Notes under the pieces: generated by a model | Seen by the model: only the letters and a program-made list of their open reading frames with translations | Database searches by the model: none | Told to the model about the DNA's origin: nothing | Translations under genes and position numbers: made by a program | DNA from: an uncultured Lachnospiraceae bacterium | Lineage (GTDB): Bacteria; Bacillota; Clostridia; Lachnospirales; Lachnospiraceae | Direction of reading: 5' to 3' | DNA: 11,939 nucleotides | Assembly: GCA_947594085.1 (NCBI GenBank) | Contig: CANQEB010000053.1 | Coordinates: 1-11,939 of the forward strand | In this document: in pieces, positions 1-6,489 of the stretch | Position numbering within the stretch: the first letter of the stretch is position 1 | Layout: the number at the start of each line of letters is the position of its first letter

Positions 1-1322
1 CTGTCGACCGGCAGGCTGTCCAGCACAAGAATATCCGGCCCGTTCCCTGCCAGAATCTCCGTGTTCAGCGTGCGCAGCGCGTCGGAGACCGTCACGCCGT
101 CCTCGCCGCTCATGCCGACCTCATAATTCACATAGGTGTCCGGATATTGCGTTTGGAACAGCGTGATCGCCTGCCGAAGCGCGCTCCCCTCGAACAGTGA
201 ATAGACCGTCAATTCCTTCTGCGGCACGCTTGGCGTGTCGGCGAAATACTCATATTTCAACAGCTTGTATTCTCTACTGACGCCATCGATACACACGAGA
301 TAAAAGCACTGATCCAGCACGGTCATCGCGCAGAGTTCCGTCGACGGGGACGCCAGGGTGCCCAGGGTGCCGTCCACGACCTGCTCCACGACGCTTCCGT
401 CCATCGCGTGCGCGAAAATGCCCTCGTTCTTCGTGCCGTAATACAGCCGTCCTTCCTTGTCCTCCGTCATCACAATCGGCACTGTATTGCTGGTCGTGAT
501 TGCATAAGGGTATTCGGATCTGTTCGCATACAAAGCGTCCTCGAGCGCCTCATCGCGCGCGTGCGGCTCCCCCGTCTTAATATCATAGCGCTGAAGCTCC
601 GTACTCGTAAGCACAAGCGCCTCCTGCCCGCATGTCCCGATCATGTCCGCGCTTTTCGCGATCGTGCCCGTGATCTCAGCTGTAGCCGGATCAAGCCTTA
701 CAACCTCACCTGCAACTATCACCCCGATCAGCTGTCCGTCCTGCGCAAAATCCAACACCATGTACGAGTCGTCACAGTCCTTTCTCACCGTCACGTTCCC
801 CTGCGTGTCGAACACGATCACGTAATCCAGGTACTGCGGCGTATTCCCGCCGTCCGAATAGGTTACATCCATTCCGATTGCAACTCCGCCGCCTGACGGA
901 CTCAAATCGATATCTTTGAACCATACCCCATACTCCTCCGGCAGCGCGCCAGTCTGCTCCCAGCTTGCTCCACCGTCCGCGCTATCCCAGATCGTGTAGG
1001 AGGTTTCGCTCTCGCGCGACCCGATGATGCGCAGCGTTCCCTCCGCTGTCCGCACAATATCCATCGGAGTAAAATCCTCCGCCGGCAGGGTAACCTCAGA
1101 CTCGAGGTAACGCCCCATCGCGACGTCGCCCTCCTCGGCGTGAACCACGCTCCCCGGTACCTTCCCGACCAGCTCTGTCGGAAGAGCCTCAACCAGCCCA
1201 CCCGGCAGACTCCGGACGATATCTCCCGGCAGACCGCCCGCGAGCGCTCCCGCCATCGCAAGGCAGACCGCGGAAACACCCGCGCACCACTTTTTCCACA
1301 AACCCTTTCTTGTCATTCTCAT
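1..1322 (-). CDS. Secreted Asp-box/propeller-like protein fused to an extracellular solute-binding domain (partial, C-terminus beyond window)
   Basis: The reverse strand is open from ATG at 1322 to the window edge (440 codons). The start is fixed by GGAGGT at 1329-1334, 6 bases upstream; a second in-frame ATG at 1316 is spaced too far. Residues 1-30 are a basic then hydrophobic signal sequence (MRMTRKGLWKKW...). No convincing lipobox is seen; cleavage could follow the VVHA at 59-62. Residues 114-121 (SADGGASW) are an Asp-box as in BNR/sialidase-type propeller repeats, and the stretch up to about 365 reads like beta-strand repeats. From about 369 (ELTVYSLFEGSALRQAI) begins a family-1 solute-binding domain, with the typical NTEILAGNGPDILVLD segment at about 420-435. 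Such domains capture sugars or other ligands for ABC importers. Here the domain is C-terminal and probably incomplete in the window. The fold assignment of the middle part is inference. The gene diverges from the two-component operon and carries the same putative operator. Confidence 0.75.
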   Translation of the reverse strand, partial: MRMTRKGLWKKWCAGVSAVCLAMAGALAGGLPGDIVRSLPGGLVEALPTELVGKVPGSVVHAEEGDVAMGRYLESEVTLPAEDFTPMDIVRTAEGTLRIIGSRESETSYTIWDSADGGASWEQTGALPEEYGVWFKDIDLSPSGGGVAIGMDVTYSDGGNTPQYLDYVIVFDTQGNVTVRKDCDDSYMVLDFAQDGQLIGVIVAGEVVRLDPATAEITGTIAKSADMIGTCGQEALVLTSTELQRYDIKTGEPHARDEALEDALYANRSEYPYAITTSNTVPIVMTEDKEGRLYYGTKNEGIFAHAMDGSVVEQVVDGTLGTLASPSTELCAMTVLDQCFYLVCIDGVSREYKLLKYEYFADTPSVPQKELTVYSLFEGSALRQAITLFQTQYPDTYVNYEVGMSGEDGVTVSDALRTLNTEILAGNGPDILVLDSLPVD

Positions 1323-1453
1323 ACTCTGACCTCCTGTTGAATGTTCCGGCACGACGGGATATGCCTCTTCGCAAATCACTATGGCATTTCGCGGCTGCGC
1401 TGTGCGCTGTTCCTGTGCGTGTTTCCCGCGCGCCCTCCTCCGCTTTCCCTGCC

Positions 1454-1487
1454 AGTGTAACCTGTCAGTCTCTAAATTTGCTCTAAA
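1454..1487 (-). promoter_or_regulatory. Putative activator-dependent promoter of the solute-binding gene with tandem TTTAGAG boxes
   Basis: On the reverse strand two perfect TTTAGAG heptamers (1481-1487 and 1470-1476) are separated by 4 bases (CAAA), an 11-bp pitch. Exactly 10 bases separate them from a -10-like TACACT (1454-1459). The position of a normal -35 box reads AGCAAA, a poor match. Repeats replacing the -35 are what PhoB/OmpR-type activators use. The predicted transcript has a leader of about 125 bases before the ATG at 1322. The layout is seen directly; the regulator that binds it is inferred. Confidence 0.6.
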
Positions 1488-1496
1488 TCGGGAAAA

Positions 1497-1796
1497 ATGA
1501 TGAAACCGATAAAAATTTATATCAAAAATTTTGTTTGGCAAGCAGTCGTTCCGACCGCCGATATGATGTACCAATCGGGGCGGATCAGCGGACGCGTCCG
1601 CTCTCTGTGCGACGTCTTTGATCTGCATCCGATGCTCAGCCTGAAGAGCCTGAAGGACAGCAAAATTGCCTGTACCGGAATCTTTGCCGACGCGTAGGAG
1701 CAGGCGTCGGCGGCCATCAGCAGCAACTGTGGCGCGGGGACGTTCGAGCTGATCTATGTACGTTCCGGGATGGATGCGGAAAGCAGAAAAGGGTAA
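1497..1796 (+). pseudogene. Decayed DegV-family (fatty-acid-binding) gene fragment
   Basis: An ATG at 1497 opens 66 codons ending in TAG at 1695-1697. The peptide contains WQAVVPTADMMYQSGRIS and CDVFDLHPMLSLK, then KIACTGIFA. From memory these resemble the central and C-terminal part of DegV proteins (the '...GGRIS' segment followed by 'LHPxLxxKxSK'). Reading on in the same frame past the stop gives more protein-like sequence (FELIYVRSGMDAESRK) until TAA at 1794-1796. Intact DegV proteins are about 280 residues, so both ends and some interior are missing. I see no ribosome site of quality, only AAAAA before the ATG. The fragment lies between two divergent promoters, so it is probably a relic. 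No function is claimed; the family match needs a search. Confidence 0.45.
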
Positions 1797-1805
1797 TTTT
1801 TATAT

Positions 1806-1839
1806 TTTATAGAAAGTTTAGAGATTATTATGCTATACT
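1806..1839 (+). promoter_or_regulatory. Putative autoregulated promoter of the two-component operon
   Basis: TTTATAG (1806-1812), 4 bases (AAAG), TTTAGAG (1817-1823), then exactly 10 bases and a near-perfect -10 TATACT (1834-1839) with an extended TGC just before it. The 17-bp-spaced -35 position reads AGAAAG, which is poor. The layout is the same as upstream of the divergent solute-binding gene, with one mismatch in the distal box. Transcription would start near 1846, giving a leader of about 60 bases before the regulator ATG at 1908. Confidence 0.65.
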
Positions 1840-1907
1840 AATAAATATTAGACTTGGCACCAGAGTTTCTGCATTCGAGCAAACGAACAAAGAGGAGAAG
1901 TGACGAC

Positions 1908-2594
1908 ATGCGCATACTGCTGATCGAAGACGACAAAGAGCTGTGTCGCTCCCTACAATCTATGCTGGAACAACAGGGTTATGATGTGACGGTCTCGCAT
2001 GACGGCGAGGAAGGACTGTTCTATCTTCTGGAAAACGCGCACGATCTGGTGCTCTTGGACCGGATGCTGCCTGAGATGGACGGCATGGAGGTGCTGCGGC
2101 TTGCCCGGAAGCAGCATGTGACCGTCCCGGTCATCTTTCTGACGGCGCTCAGCAGTCTCGACGAACGGATCGACGGCCTCGACTGCGGCGCAGACGACTA
2201 TATTGTCAAGCCTTTCGCGTTCGAGGAATTGATGGCGCGTATTCGCTGCATCTGTCGCCGCCCACAGCGCCTAACCGGGACAGAGGGACTCAGTTTCAGC
2301 GATCTCACCTATGCCCCGGAACAAAATCTGCTTCGCTGTAAGGGGTGCAGCTGTACTCTCTCGCGCCGCGAGGGCGATCTGCTCATGCTCTTTCTGCAGA
2401 ATACCGGGCAGACAATTCCCCGCGCGACGATTCTGACGCGCGTCTGGGGTCCGAGCGCCGACGTCGAGGACGGCAACCTCGACAACTACATCCACTTCCT
2501 GCGCCGCCGGCTCCGCTCGGTTGGCAGCACCGTCGAGCTCCGAACCGTCCGTGGCGTCGGATACCTGCTGTGCGACGACACGCTTCGTGTATAG
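1908..2594 (+). CDS. OmpR/PhoB-family DNA-binding response regulator
   Basis: Cytoplasmic transcription factor of 228 residues, the usual length. The receiver domain (about 1-118) has the acidic pair D8/D9, phospho-acceptor D51 in LLDRMLPEMDG, T79 in VIFLTA and K101 in YIVKPF. A winged-helix domain follows (about 128-225), with SRREGDLLMLFLQNTGQ, then VWG, the recognition-helix region NLDNYIHFLRRRLR and the wing VRGVGYLL. The start is ATG 1908 with AGGAG at 1893-1897. A TTG at 1854 would add 18 residues but has no ribosome site and would lie almost at the predicted transcript start. It is the first gene of an operon with the kinase at 2644 (49-base gap). Family and mechanism are certain; the stimulus and target genes are inferred from the shared TTTAGAG boxes upstream of this gene and of the divergent solute-binding gene. 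Confidence 0.97.
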   Translation: MRILLIEDDKELCRSLQSMLEQQGYDVTVSHDGEEGLFYLLENAHDLVLLDRMLPEMDGMEVLRLARKQHVTVPVIFLTALSSLDERIDGLDCGADDYIVKPFAFEELMARIRCICRRPQRLTGTEGLSFSDLTYAPEQNLLRCKGCSCTLSRREGDLLMLFLQNTGQTIPRATILTRVWGPSADVEDGNLDNYIHFLRRRLRSVGSTVELRTVRGVGYLLCDDTLRV

Positions 2595-2630
2595 TATACT
2601 TCAATAGCAACGAGCCCTGCACACTCGAAA

Positions 2631-2643
2631 AGGGAGGCTCCCT
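2631..2643 (+). promoter_or_regulatory. Palindromic ribosome-binding site of the kinase gene
   Basis: AGGGAG-G-CTCCCT is a perfect 6+1+6 palindrome abutting the ATG and containing the whole Shine-Dalgarno element. As RNA it can fold with AGGG/CCCT paired around a 5-base loop. That would hide the ribosome site and could keep kinase levels below regulator levels. The sequence is clear; the effect is inference. Confidence 0.4.
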
Positions 2644-3996
2644 ATGTTCCGCAAACTACACCTTCAGCTCACCGCCCTGTGCATCGCGATCACCGGAATT
2701 GTCCTCACGGTTCTGTCGTGTATCTGCCTGTACATTTCCGAGTCCGGCATCCGCAACCAGGCATATTCCTCTTTCCTCGCCGAGCTCAACACCATGTACC
2801 AGAATCTGGCACAGCAGACCTCTCTATCCCACACCTGGGTCCGACAGATGGAACACAATCATCAGTTTTATCTTCGGATCACTGACAACGGCTCGCCGCT
2901 CTTTCTTCAGGAGCTCGACAACACTCCGATTCCGCAAAAGTTCTGGGACAGTGCCGAGGAAATAGCCAGATCCGTCTGTGGTCTTGACCTGCAAAAGCCC
3001 GGCAGCCTCAGTGTTCTGACGCGGCACGGGGAGTTCCCGTTGACGTGTGACGACGAACGTTACAACGCCTCGGTCTGCCTGATTCCGCGCGACAACGGAT
3101 ACATCGGCATCACGGTGCTGCAGCCTCTCGCCCCGATGGAATCCCGCATTCACCGGCAGCGCCTTGCGTTCCTGCTCGCGGATTTGACCGCGCTTGCATT
3201 ACTCGGCGTCTTCTTCTGGCATTTCATCAAAAGAATACTCCACCCGCTCATCGAGAACAGAAAAAAACAGATGCAGTTTGTCGCATCTGCTTCACATGAG
3301 CTGCGCTCGCCGCTCACAGTGATATTGAATCATACAGCCGCCGTGAGAAGCGGCGCAATGAAAAGAGATTCCCACTTTCTGGATGTGATCGATTCCGAGG
3401 GAAAACGAATGTCCCGCCTGATCTCGGACATGCTGCAGCTCGCGAATGCGGACGACCGAAGCTGGTCAATCCAGCCGGCGCCAGTCGAGATGGACACACT
3501 GCTTCTGCAGGTTTGGGAACATTTTGAACCTGCGGCGATCTCCCACGGTCTGCACTGGGAAATTTCACTTCCTGACGTCCCTGTGCCGCGCTGCGTCTGC
3601 GACGGAGAGCGCATTCGTCAGCTGCTCTCTATCCTGATCGAGAACGCCTTCAGCTACACGCCGTCCGGCGGCCTGGTCAAGCTTTCACTGTCCGTGCCTT
3701 CGCAGGCCGGAAAATCCGCCGCATATATGCCTTTGTCCCGACGCTTCACGCACCGCGACTGTCTCTGTATCGCTGTCAGCGACAACGGACCGGGTATCCC
3801 AGATGATCAGAAGGAAGCGGTCTTCGAACGCTTCCGAAGACTCGACCGTTCCCGCACAGACAAATCGCACTTCGGACTCGGCCTTTGTATCGCTCAGGAG
3901 ATCGCGCGCCTCCATCACGGGCAGATCTCCCTCACAGACACGCCGGGCGGAGGAGCAACCTTTACCCTCATGCTGCCGATTTCCATGAACGCCTGA
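2644..3996 (+). CDS. Membrane sensor histidine kinase, partner of the upstream regulator
   Basis: 450 residues. Membrane segments at about 9-30 and 173-195 flank an extracellular sensor region of about 140 residues that I do not recognise. The second membrane segment runs into the dimerisation helix with only about 22 residues between, so there is no room for a HAMP domain. The H-box is SASHELRSPLT with phospho-accepting H218. The ATP-binding domain has the N-box at N334 (LIENAFSYTPSGG), G1 with D380 (DNGPGIP), an F-box (VFERFRRLDRS) and G2 at 411-414 (GLGL), ending with GGGATFTLMLP. All catalytic boxes are intact. The ribosome site GGGAGG at 2632-2637 lies inside a palindrome. It most likely phosphorylates D51 of the regulator encoded 49 bases upstream. 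A ligand linked to the neighbouring binding protein is possible but only inferred. Confidence 0.96.
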   Translation: MFRKLHLQLTALCIAITGIVLTVLSCICLYISESGIRNQAYSSFLAELNTMYQNLAQQTSLSHTWVRQMEHNHQFYLRITDNGSPLFLQELDNTPIPQKFWDSAEEIARSVCGLDLQKPGSLSVLTRHGEFPLTCDDERYNASVCLIPRDNGYIGITVLQPLAPMESRIHRQRLAFLLADLTALALLGVFFWHFIKRILHPLIENRKKQMQFVASASHELRSPLTVILNHTAAVRSGAMKRDSHFLDVIDSEGKRMSRLISDMLQLANADDRSWSIQPAPVEMDTLLLQVWEHFEPAAISHGLHWEISLPDVPVPRCVCDGERIRQLLSILIENAFSYTPSGGLVKLSLSVPSQAGKSAAYMPLSRRFTHRDCLCIAVSDNGPGIPDDQKEAVFERFRRLDRSRTDKSHFGLGLCIAQEIARLHHGQISLTDTPGGGATFTLMLPISMNA

Positions 3997-4062
3997 CACA
4001 AATAATCAAATAATCGCTGTCTTTTGCAACGTTTCAAACTACCGGACAAAGAATGTCTGCCC

Positions 4063-4076
4063 GGGCTTTTCAGCCC
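4063..4076. terminator. Weak stem-loop between the convergent kinase and endoglucanase genes
   Basis: GGGCT-TTTC-AGCCC forms a 5-bp GC-rich stem with a 4-base loop in the 91-base convergent gap. On the plus strand it is followed by pyrimidine-rich CTTCTTC rather than a clean T-run; on the minus strand there is no T-run. It is the only plausible terminator here, and it overlaps the 18-bp repeat at the endoglucanase stop. Confidence 0.3.
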
Positions 4077-4107
4077 TTCTTCAGAAATTAGCCCTTCTTC
4101 AGAAACT
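4072..4107. repeat. 18-bp tandem duplication across the endoglucanase stop codon
   Basis: Two adjacent 18-base units, 4072-4089 and 4090-4107, share the 16 bases AGCCCTTCTTCAGAAA. Read on the minus strand, the inner copy encodes the last residues FLKKG, with TAA at 4088-4090. The outer copy repeats FLKKG in frame and reaches its own stop, TGA. The repeat therefore duplicated the 3' end of the coding region, with a stop in each copy. Confidence 0.85.
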
Positions 4108-5617
4108 TAACTGACACAACTTTATTATTCGCCCGCGCGGAACTTACGATGAAACCGATATTCGTGATGGATGACTTAGGGGCTATCTCTTTGTTGAAAC
4201 TCGGCCTGATTATAATGCTCTTTTTCTTAAATTTATATATGGCGCTCCACTGAGTATTCTCCTCTATCGCGTACGCGAACTTAACTCTTATTTTCCAACC
4301 GGAAATCGTCTTTTTGGACTTATTCCTGATCGTCAATACATACTGCGTACAGTAGCCCTGGCCGGTAGGCCAGGAAGCGACTTTCTTCACTTTCGCTTTG
4401 GCATATTTCGAAGAGGCCCTGACAGATTTGGAGGATTTTCCAGGCGTCTTCTGTCCGCTGCCCGTCTCGTCCTTGCCGGATGTGTTATCCTTGTCTTTTC
4501 CGTTTGTCCCCTGTGTGGAAGGCTTTTTCCCATCTGTCGTTCCAGGCGATACGTTATCCTTGCCACCAGCCGTCCCGGATGAGGCGGTCTTCGCCAGCTT
4601 CCCACCAAACTTTTTCACAAGCCACTGTCCGGACTGTGTCAAATCGGACCATGCCCAGCCAAAAGTCTTGCTCGTGCTGCTCTTTATCAAGGCGCTGGAC
4701 TCGCTCTTATTGGAGAGATTCCATGCCACATAGCCGATCCCGTATTGATTCAGGAAGCTGATCCACCTGTCTCCCTCCGCGGTATCCAGATAACCGTTTC
4801 CGGAGGCATCTGAAATGCCGAATTCGCTCACGAATATGGGAAGCCCTGCCTTGATCGCCGTCTCAGCTTTTTGGCGGTAGGAATCCTTGTGTGTCCCGGC
4901 ATAAAAATGCAGGGTGTATACAAGATTTGAACCGGAAAGAGGACTCCTCGCCGCTTCGTCCACATCCTGCGACCAGGTCGGTGTCCCTACAATGATAATC
5001 GCATCCTTGTCAATCTTTCGGATAGCTGTAATCACAACATTCGCATAGTTCCTGATGTTCGTCCAGCTTCCTCCGTTAGCTGCGGTTGGCTCATTGCAGA
5101 TCTCGTAGAGGACGTTGTTGTGACCCTTATATTTCTTCGCCATCTCCGTGAAGAAGCTGACAGCAGCCACCTGCCCAGCCCTGCTAAACGGCTGATTCGT
5201 ATCGTTCAGAATATGCCAGTCGATGATCACGTACATACCGAGCTCCGTCGCGGCCTTCACTCCCTCATCGATCTTCGCCTTCAGAGCGGTTCTGTCGCCG
5301 CCTGAGCAGTACCCGCCATACTCCGCCGTGTACATCGCCAGGCGAACCGTGTTTGCGCCCCATTTGTCGCGGAGATCCTTGAACGCCGCTTTTGACACGT
5401 ACTGCGGATACCATGCCAGTCCGTGCGTGCTGACGCCTTTGATCTGAAATGTCTTTCCCTTCGCATTTACGATCTTCGTCCCCTTGACTGACAGTTTTCC
5501 ATTTGAAGAGACAGGCGTCGCGCTCGCCGTACAGGTCATCGCTGCGAATCCCAAAACCATGATCAACACCAGGCATCCCAGCCACAGGAATCCCTTTCTC
5601 TTATGCAAACGCTTCAT
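4088..5617 (-). CDS. Secreted GH5 endoglucanase (cellulase) with C-terminal CBM2-like module
   Basis: 509 residues. Hydrolyses internal beta-1,4-glucosidic bonds outside the cell. Residues 1-33 form a signal peptide, cut after TASA. The GH5 TIM barrel spans about 37-340, with the N-terminal LSVKGTKIVNAKGK and GVSTHGL typical of the GH5_2/CelA type, W134-H135 (DWHIL), the acid/base E176 in YEICNEP, H237-Y239 (HFY), the nucleophile E265 in FVSEFG, and W299. A Gly/Ser/Thr/Lys/Asp linker (about 344-402) leads to a roughly 105-residue module with SWPTG, SGWKI and TQWSA and an ending NIGFIVSS. This looks like CBM2, but the third surface Trp position appears to be Phe (RPSFNKEI). The start is ATG 5617 with GGAGGG at 5626-5631. 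An upstream TTG at 5662 would place 15 charged residues before the signal peptide and has no ribosome site. It lies 78 bases after the DUF554 gene, on the same strand. Confidence 0.94.
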   Translation of the reverse strand: MKRLHKRKGFLWLGCLVLIMVLGFAAMTCTASATPVSSNGKLSVKGTKIVNAKGKTFQIKGVSTHGLAWYPQYVSKAAFKDLRDKWGANTVRLAMYTAEYGGYCSGGDRTALKAKIDEGVKAATELGMYVIIDWHILNDTNQPFSRAGQVAAVSFFTEMAKKYKGHNNVLYEICNEPTAANGGSWTNIRNYANVVITAIRKIDKDAIIIVGTPTWSQDVDEAARSPLSGSNLVYTLHFYAGTHKDSYRQKAETAIKAGLPIFVSEFGISDASGNGYLDTAEGDRWISFLNQYGIGYVAWNLSNKSESSALIKSSTSKTFGWAWSDLTQSGQWLVKKFGGKLAKTASSGTAGGKDNVSPGTTDGKKPSTQGTNGKDKDNTSGKDETGSGQKTPGKSSKSVRASSKYAKAKVKKVASWPTGQGYCTQYVLTIRNKSKKTISGWKIRVKFAYAIEENTQWSAIYKFKKKSIIIRPSFNKEIAPKSSITNIGFIVSSARANNKVVSVKFLKKG

Positions 5618-5638
5618 ACCTCTATCCCTCCTCAATTG

Positions 5639-5644
5639 AGTATA
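5639..5644 (-). promoter_or_regulatory. Possible -10 box of the endoglucanase gene
   Basis: TATACT on the minus strand is a near-consensus -10. No good -35 lies at 17 bases: TTGGTT is at 19. Initiation would fall just upstream of the ribosome site, giving a leader of only about 15 bases. The gene could instead be read from the DUF554 transcript. Confidence 0.3.
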
Positions 5645-5695
5645 CGGTCGTTTCTGAGACAAGAACCAAATTAAATCCGGGCTCTAACCCCACCC

Positions 5696-6376
5696 CTACA
5701 GCAGTCCCTTCACAATAAAAAACACGATCGGGACGGCCAATGCAGGCAGCATGTTGAGCGCCTTACAGTCCTTTATCTTAAGAATACCAAGTCCCGAGCT
5801 AAAAATCAAGACTCCTCCGACAATACAGAGCTCTGCAATCATGTCCTCCGAGAAAAATGTCCCTGACAGATTGCGCGCGATCAGCCAGATCGTCCCCTGC
5901 CAGCAGAACAATACCGGCGCCGCAAACGCCATACCGATGCCGTAAGTAGACGCCAACACGGTCGATGTGACGAAATCAAGCGTCGCGTTCGTGAACAGGT
6001 ACGTGTTGTCCCCGTGCAACGCACTCATCACCGGGCCGAGAATCGACAGTGTTCCGATGCAGTACAGGAGAATCCCGGTCGAGAGCCCTTGGCCAAGATT
6101 GGACTTGGAATATTTTCCGACCAAGCCCTGAAACTTCGCGTCGAGATCGATGATCGATCCGAGCAGGCTGCCGATCGCCAGACTGACGATAAACAACACC
6201 GGATATTTGCTCTTCGGCATATTGCTGACGACGGAATTGACGCCGAGCACCGTGGCCGCCAGCCCCATCGCTGTGTACAGTGCGTCCTGATATTTCTCTT
6301 TGATGCCCTTGCGCAAGACGCTTCCGAGCACACTGCCCGTCAGGATTGTTCCTGTATTTACAATTGTTCCAAGCAT
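5696..6376 (-). CDS. DUF554-family integral membrane protein
   Basis: 226 residues, normal for the family (about 225-235). The N-terminus MLGTIVNTGTILTGSVLGS is the diagnostic DUF554 opening. It is followed by several hydrophobic segments with Gly-rich stretches, including VLFIVSLAIGSLLGSIIDLD at about 60-80, GLSTGILLYCIGTLSILGP and ELCIVGGVLIFSSGLGIL. The family is conserved in Firmicutes and has been proposed to be a transporter, but no substrate is established. I chose ATG 6376 because the frame opening further upstream (to 6463) adds 29 hydrophilic residues not seen in the family. The nearest ribosome-like element (GAGAGGA) is rather far, about 14 bases. The gene follows citrate synthase by 113 bases on the same strand and may be co-transcribed. 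There is no functional link I can defend to either neighbour. Confidence 0.9.
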   Translation of the reverse strand: MLGTIVNTGTILTGSVLGSVLRKGIKEKYQDALYTAMGLAATVLGVNSVVSNMPKSKYPVLFIVSLAIGSLLGSIIDLDAKFQGLVGKYSKSNLGQGLSTGILLYCIGTLSILGPVMSALHGDNTYLFTNATLDFVTSTVLASTYGIGMAFAAPVLFCWQGTIWLIARNLSGTFFSEDMIAELCIVGGVLIFSSGLGILKIKDCKALNMLPALAVPIVFFIVKGLL

Positions 6377-6426
6377 TTTAGAATGTATGTCCTCTCTTCT
6401 GTCATAAATGTCCGCCGCATCTTTCC

Positions 6427-6441
6427 TGTGCCGCAGGCACA
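6427..6441. other. Short perfect hairpin between citrate synthase and DUF554
   Basis: TGTGCC-GCA-GGCACA pairs perfectly over 6 bp with a 3-base loop in the 113-base gap. No T-run follows on the transcribed (minus) strand, so it is not a clear terminator. It could be an RNA-stabilising or attenuating element in the spacer. Confidence 0.35.
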
Positions 6442-6489
6442 TTACCCCGGTCACAGCGCTCATCCGTCGCCGTGAATAGGTCCGTCAGA

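Noticed and set aside
408..896. Long forward open frame opposite the solute-binding gene
   Set aside because: It is antisense to a well-supported reverse frame, rich in Arg/His/Leu with no recognisable motif or ribosome site.
1854..1907. TTG start extending the response regulator by 18 residues
   Set aside because: It lies within about 8 bases of the predicted transcript start and has no ribosome site; ATG 1908 has AGGAG and begins at the canonical receiver strand.
2589..2600. GTATAGTATAC palindrome with TATACT at the end of the regulator gene, as an internal promoter
   Set aside because: No -35 at the right distance (GCGACG), and the palindrome overlaps the stop codon; probably chance.
5618..5662. 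TTG start extending the endoglucanase
   Set aside because: It would put a charged stretch before the signal peptide; ATG 5617 has a strong GGAGGG.
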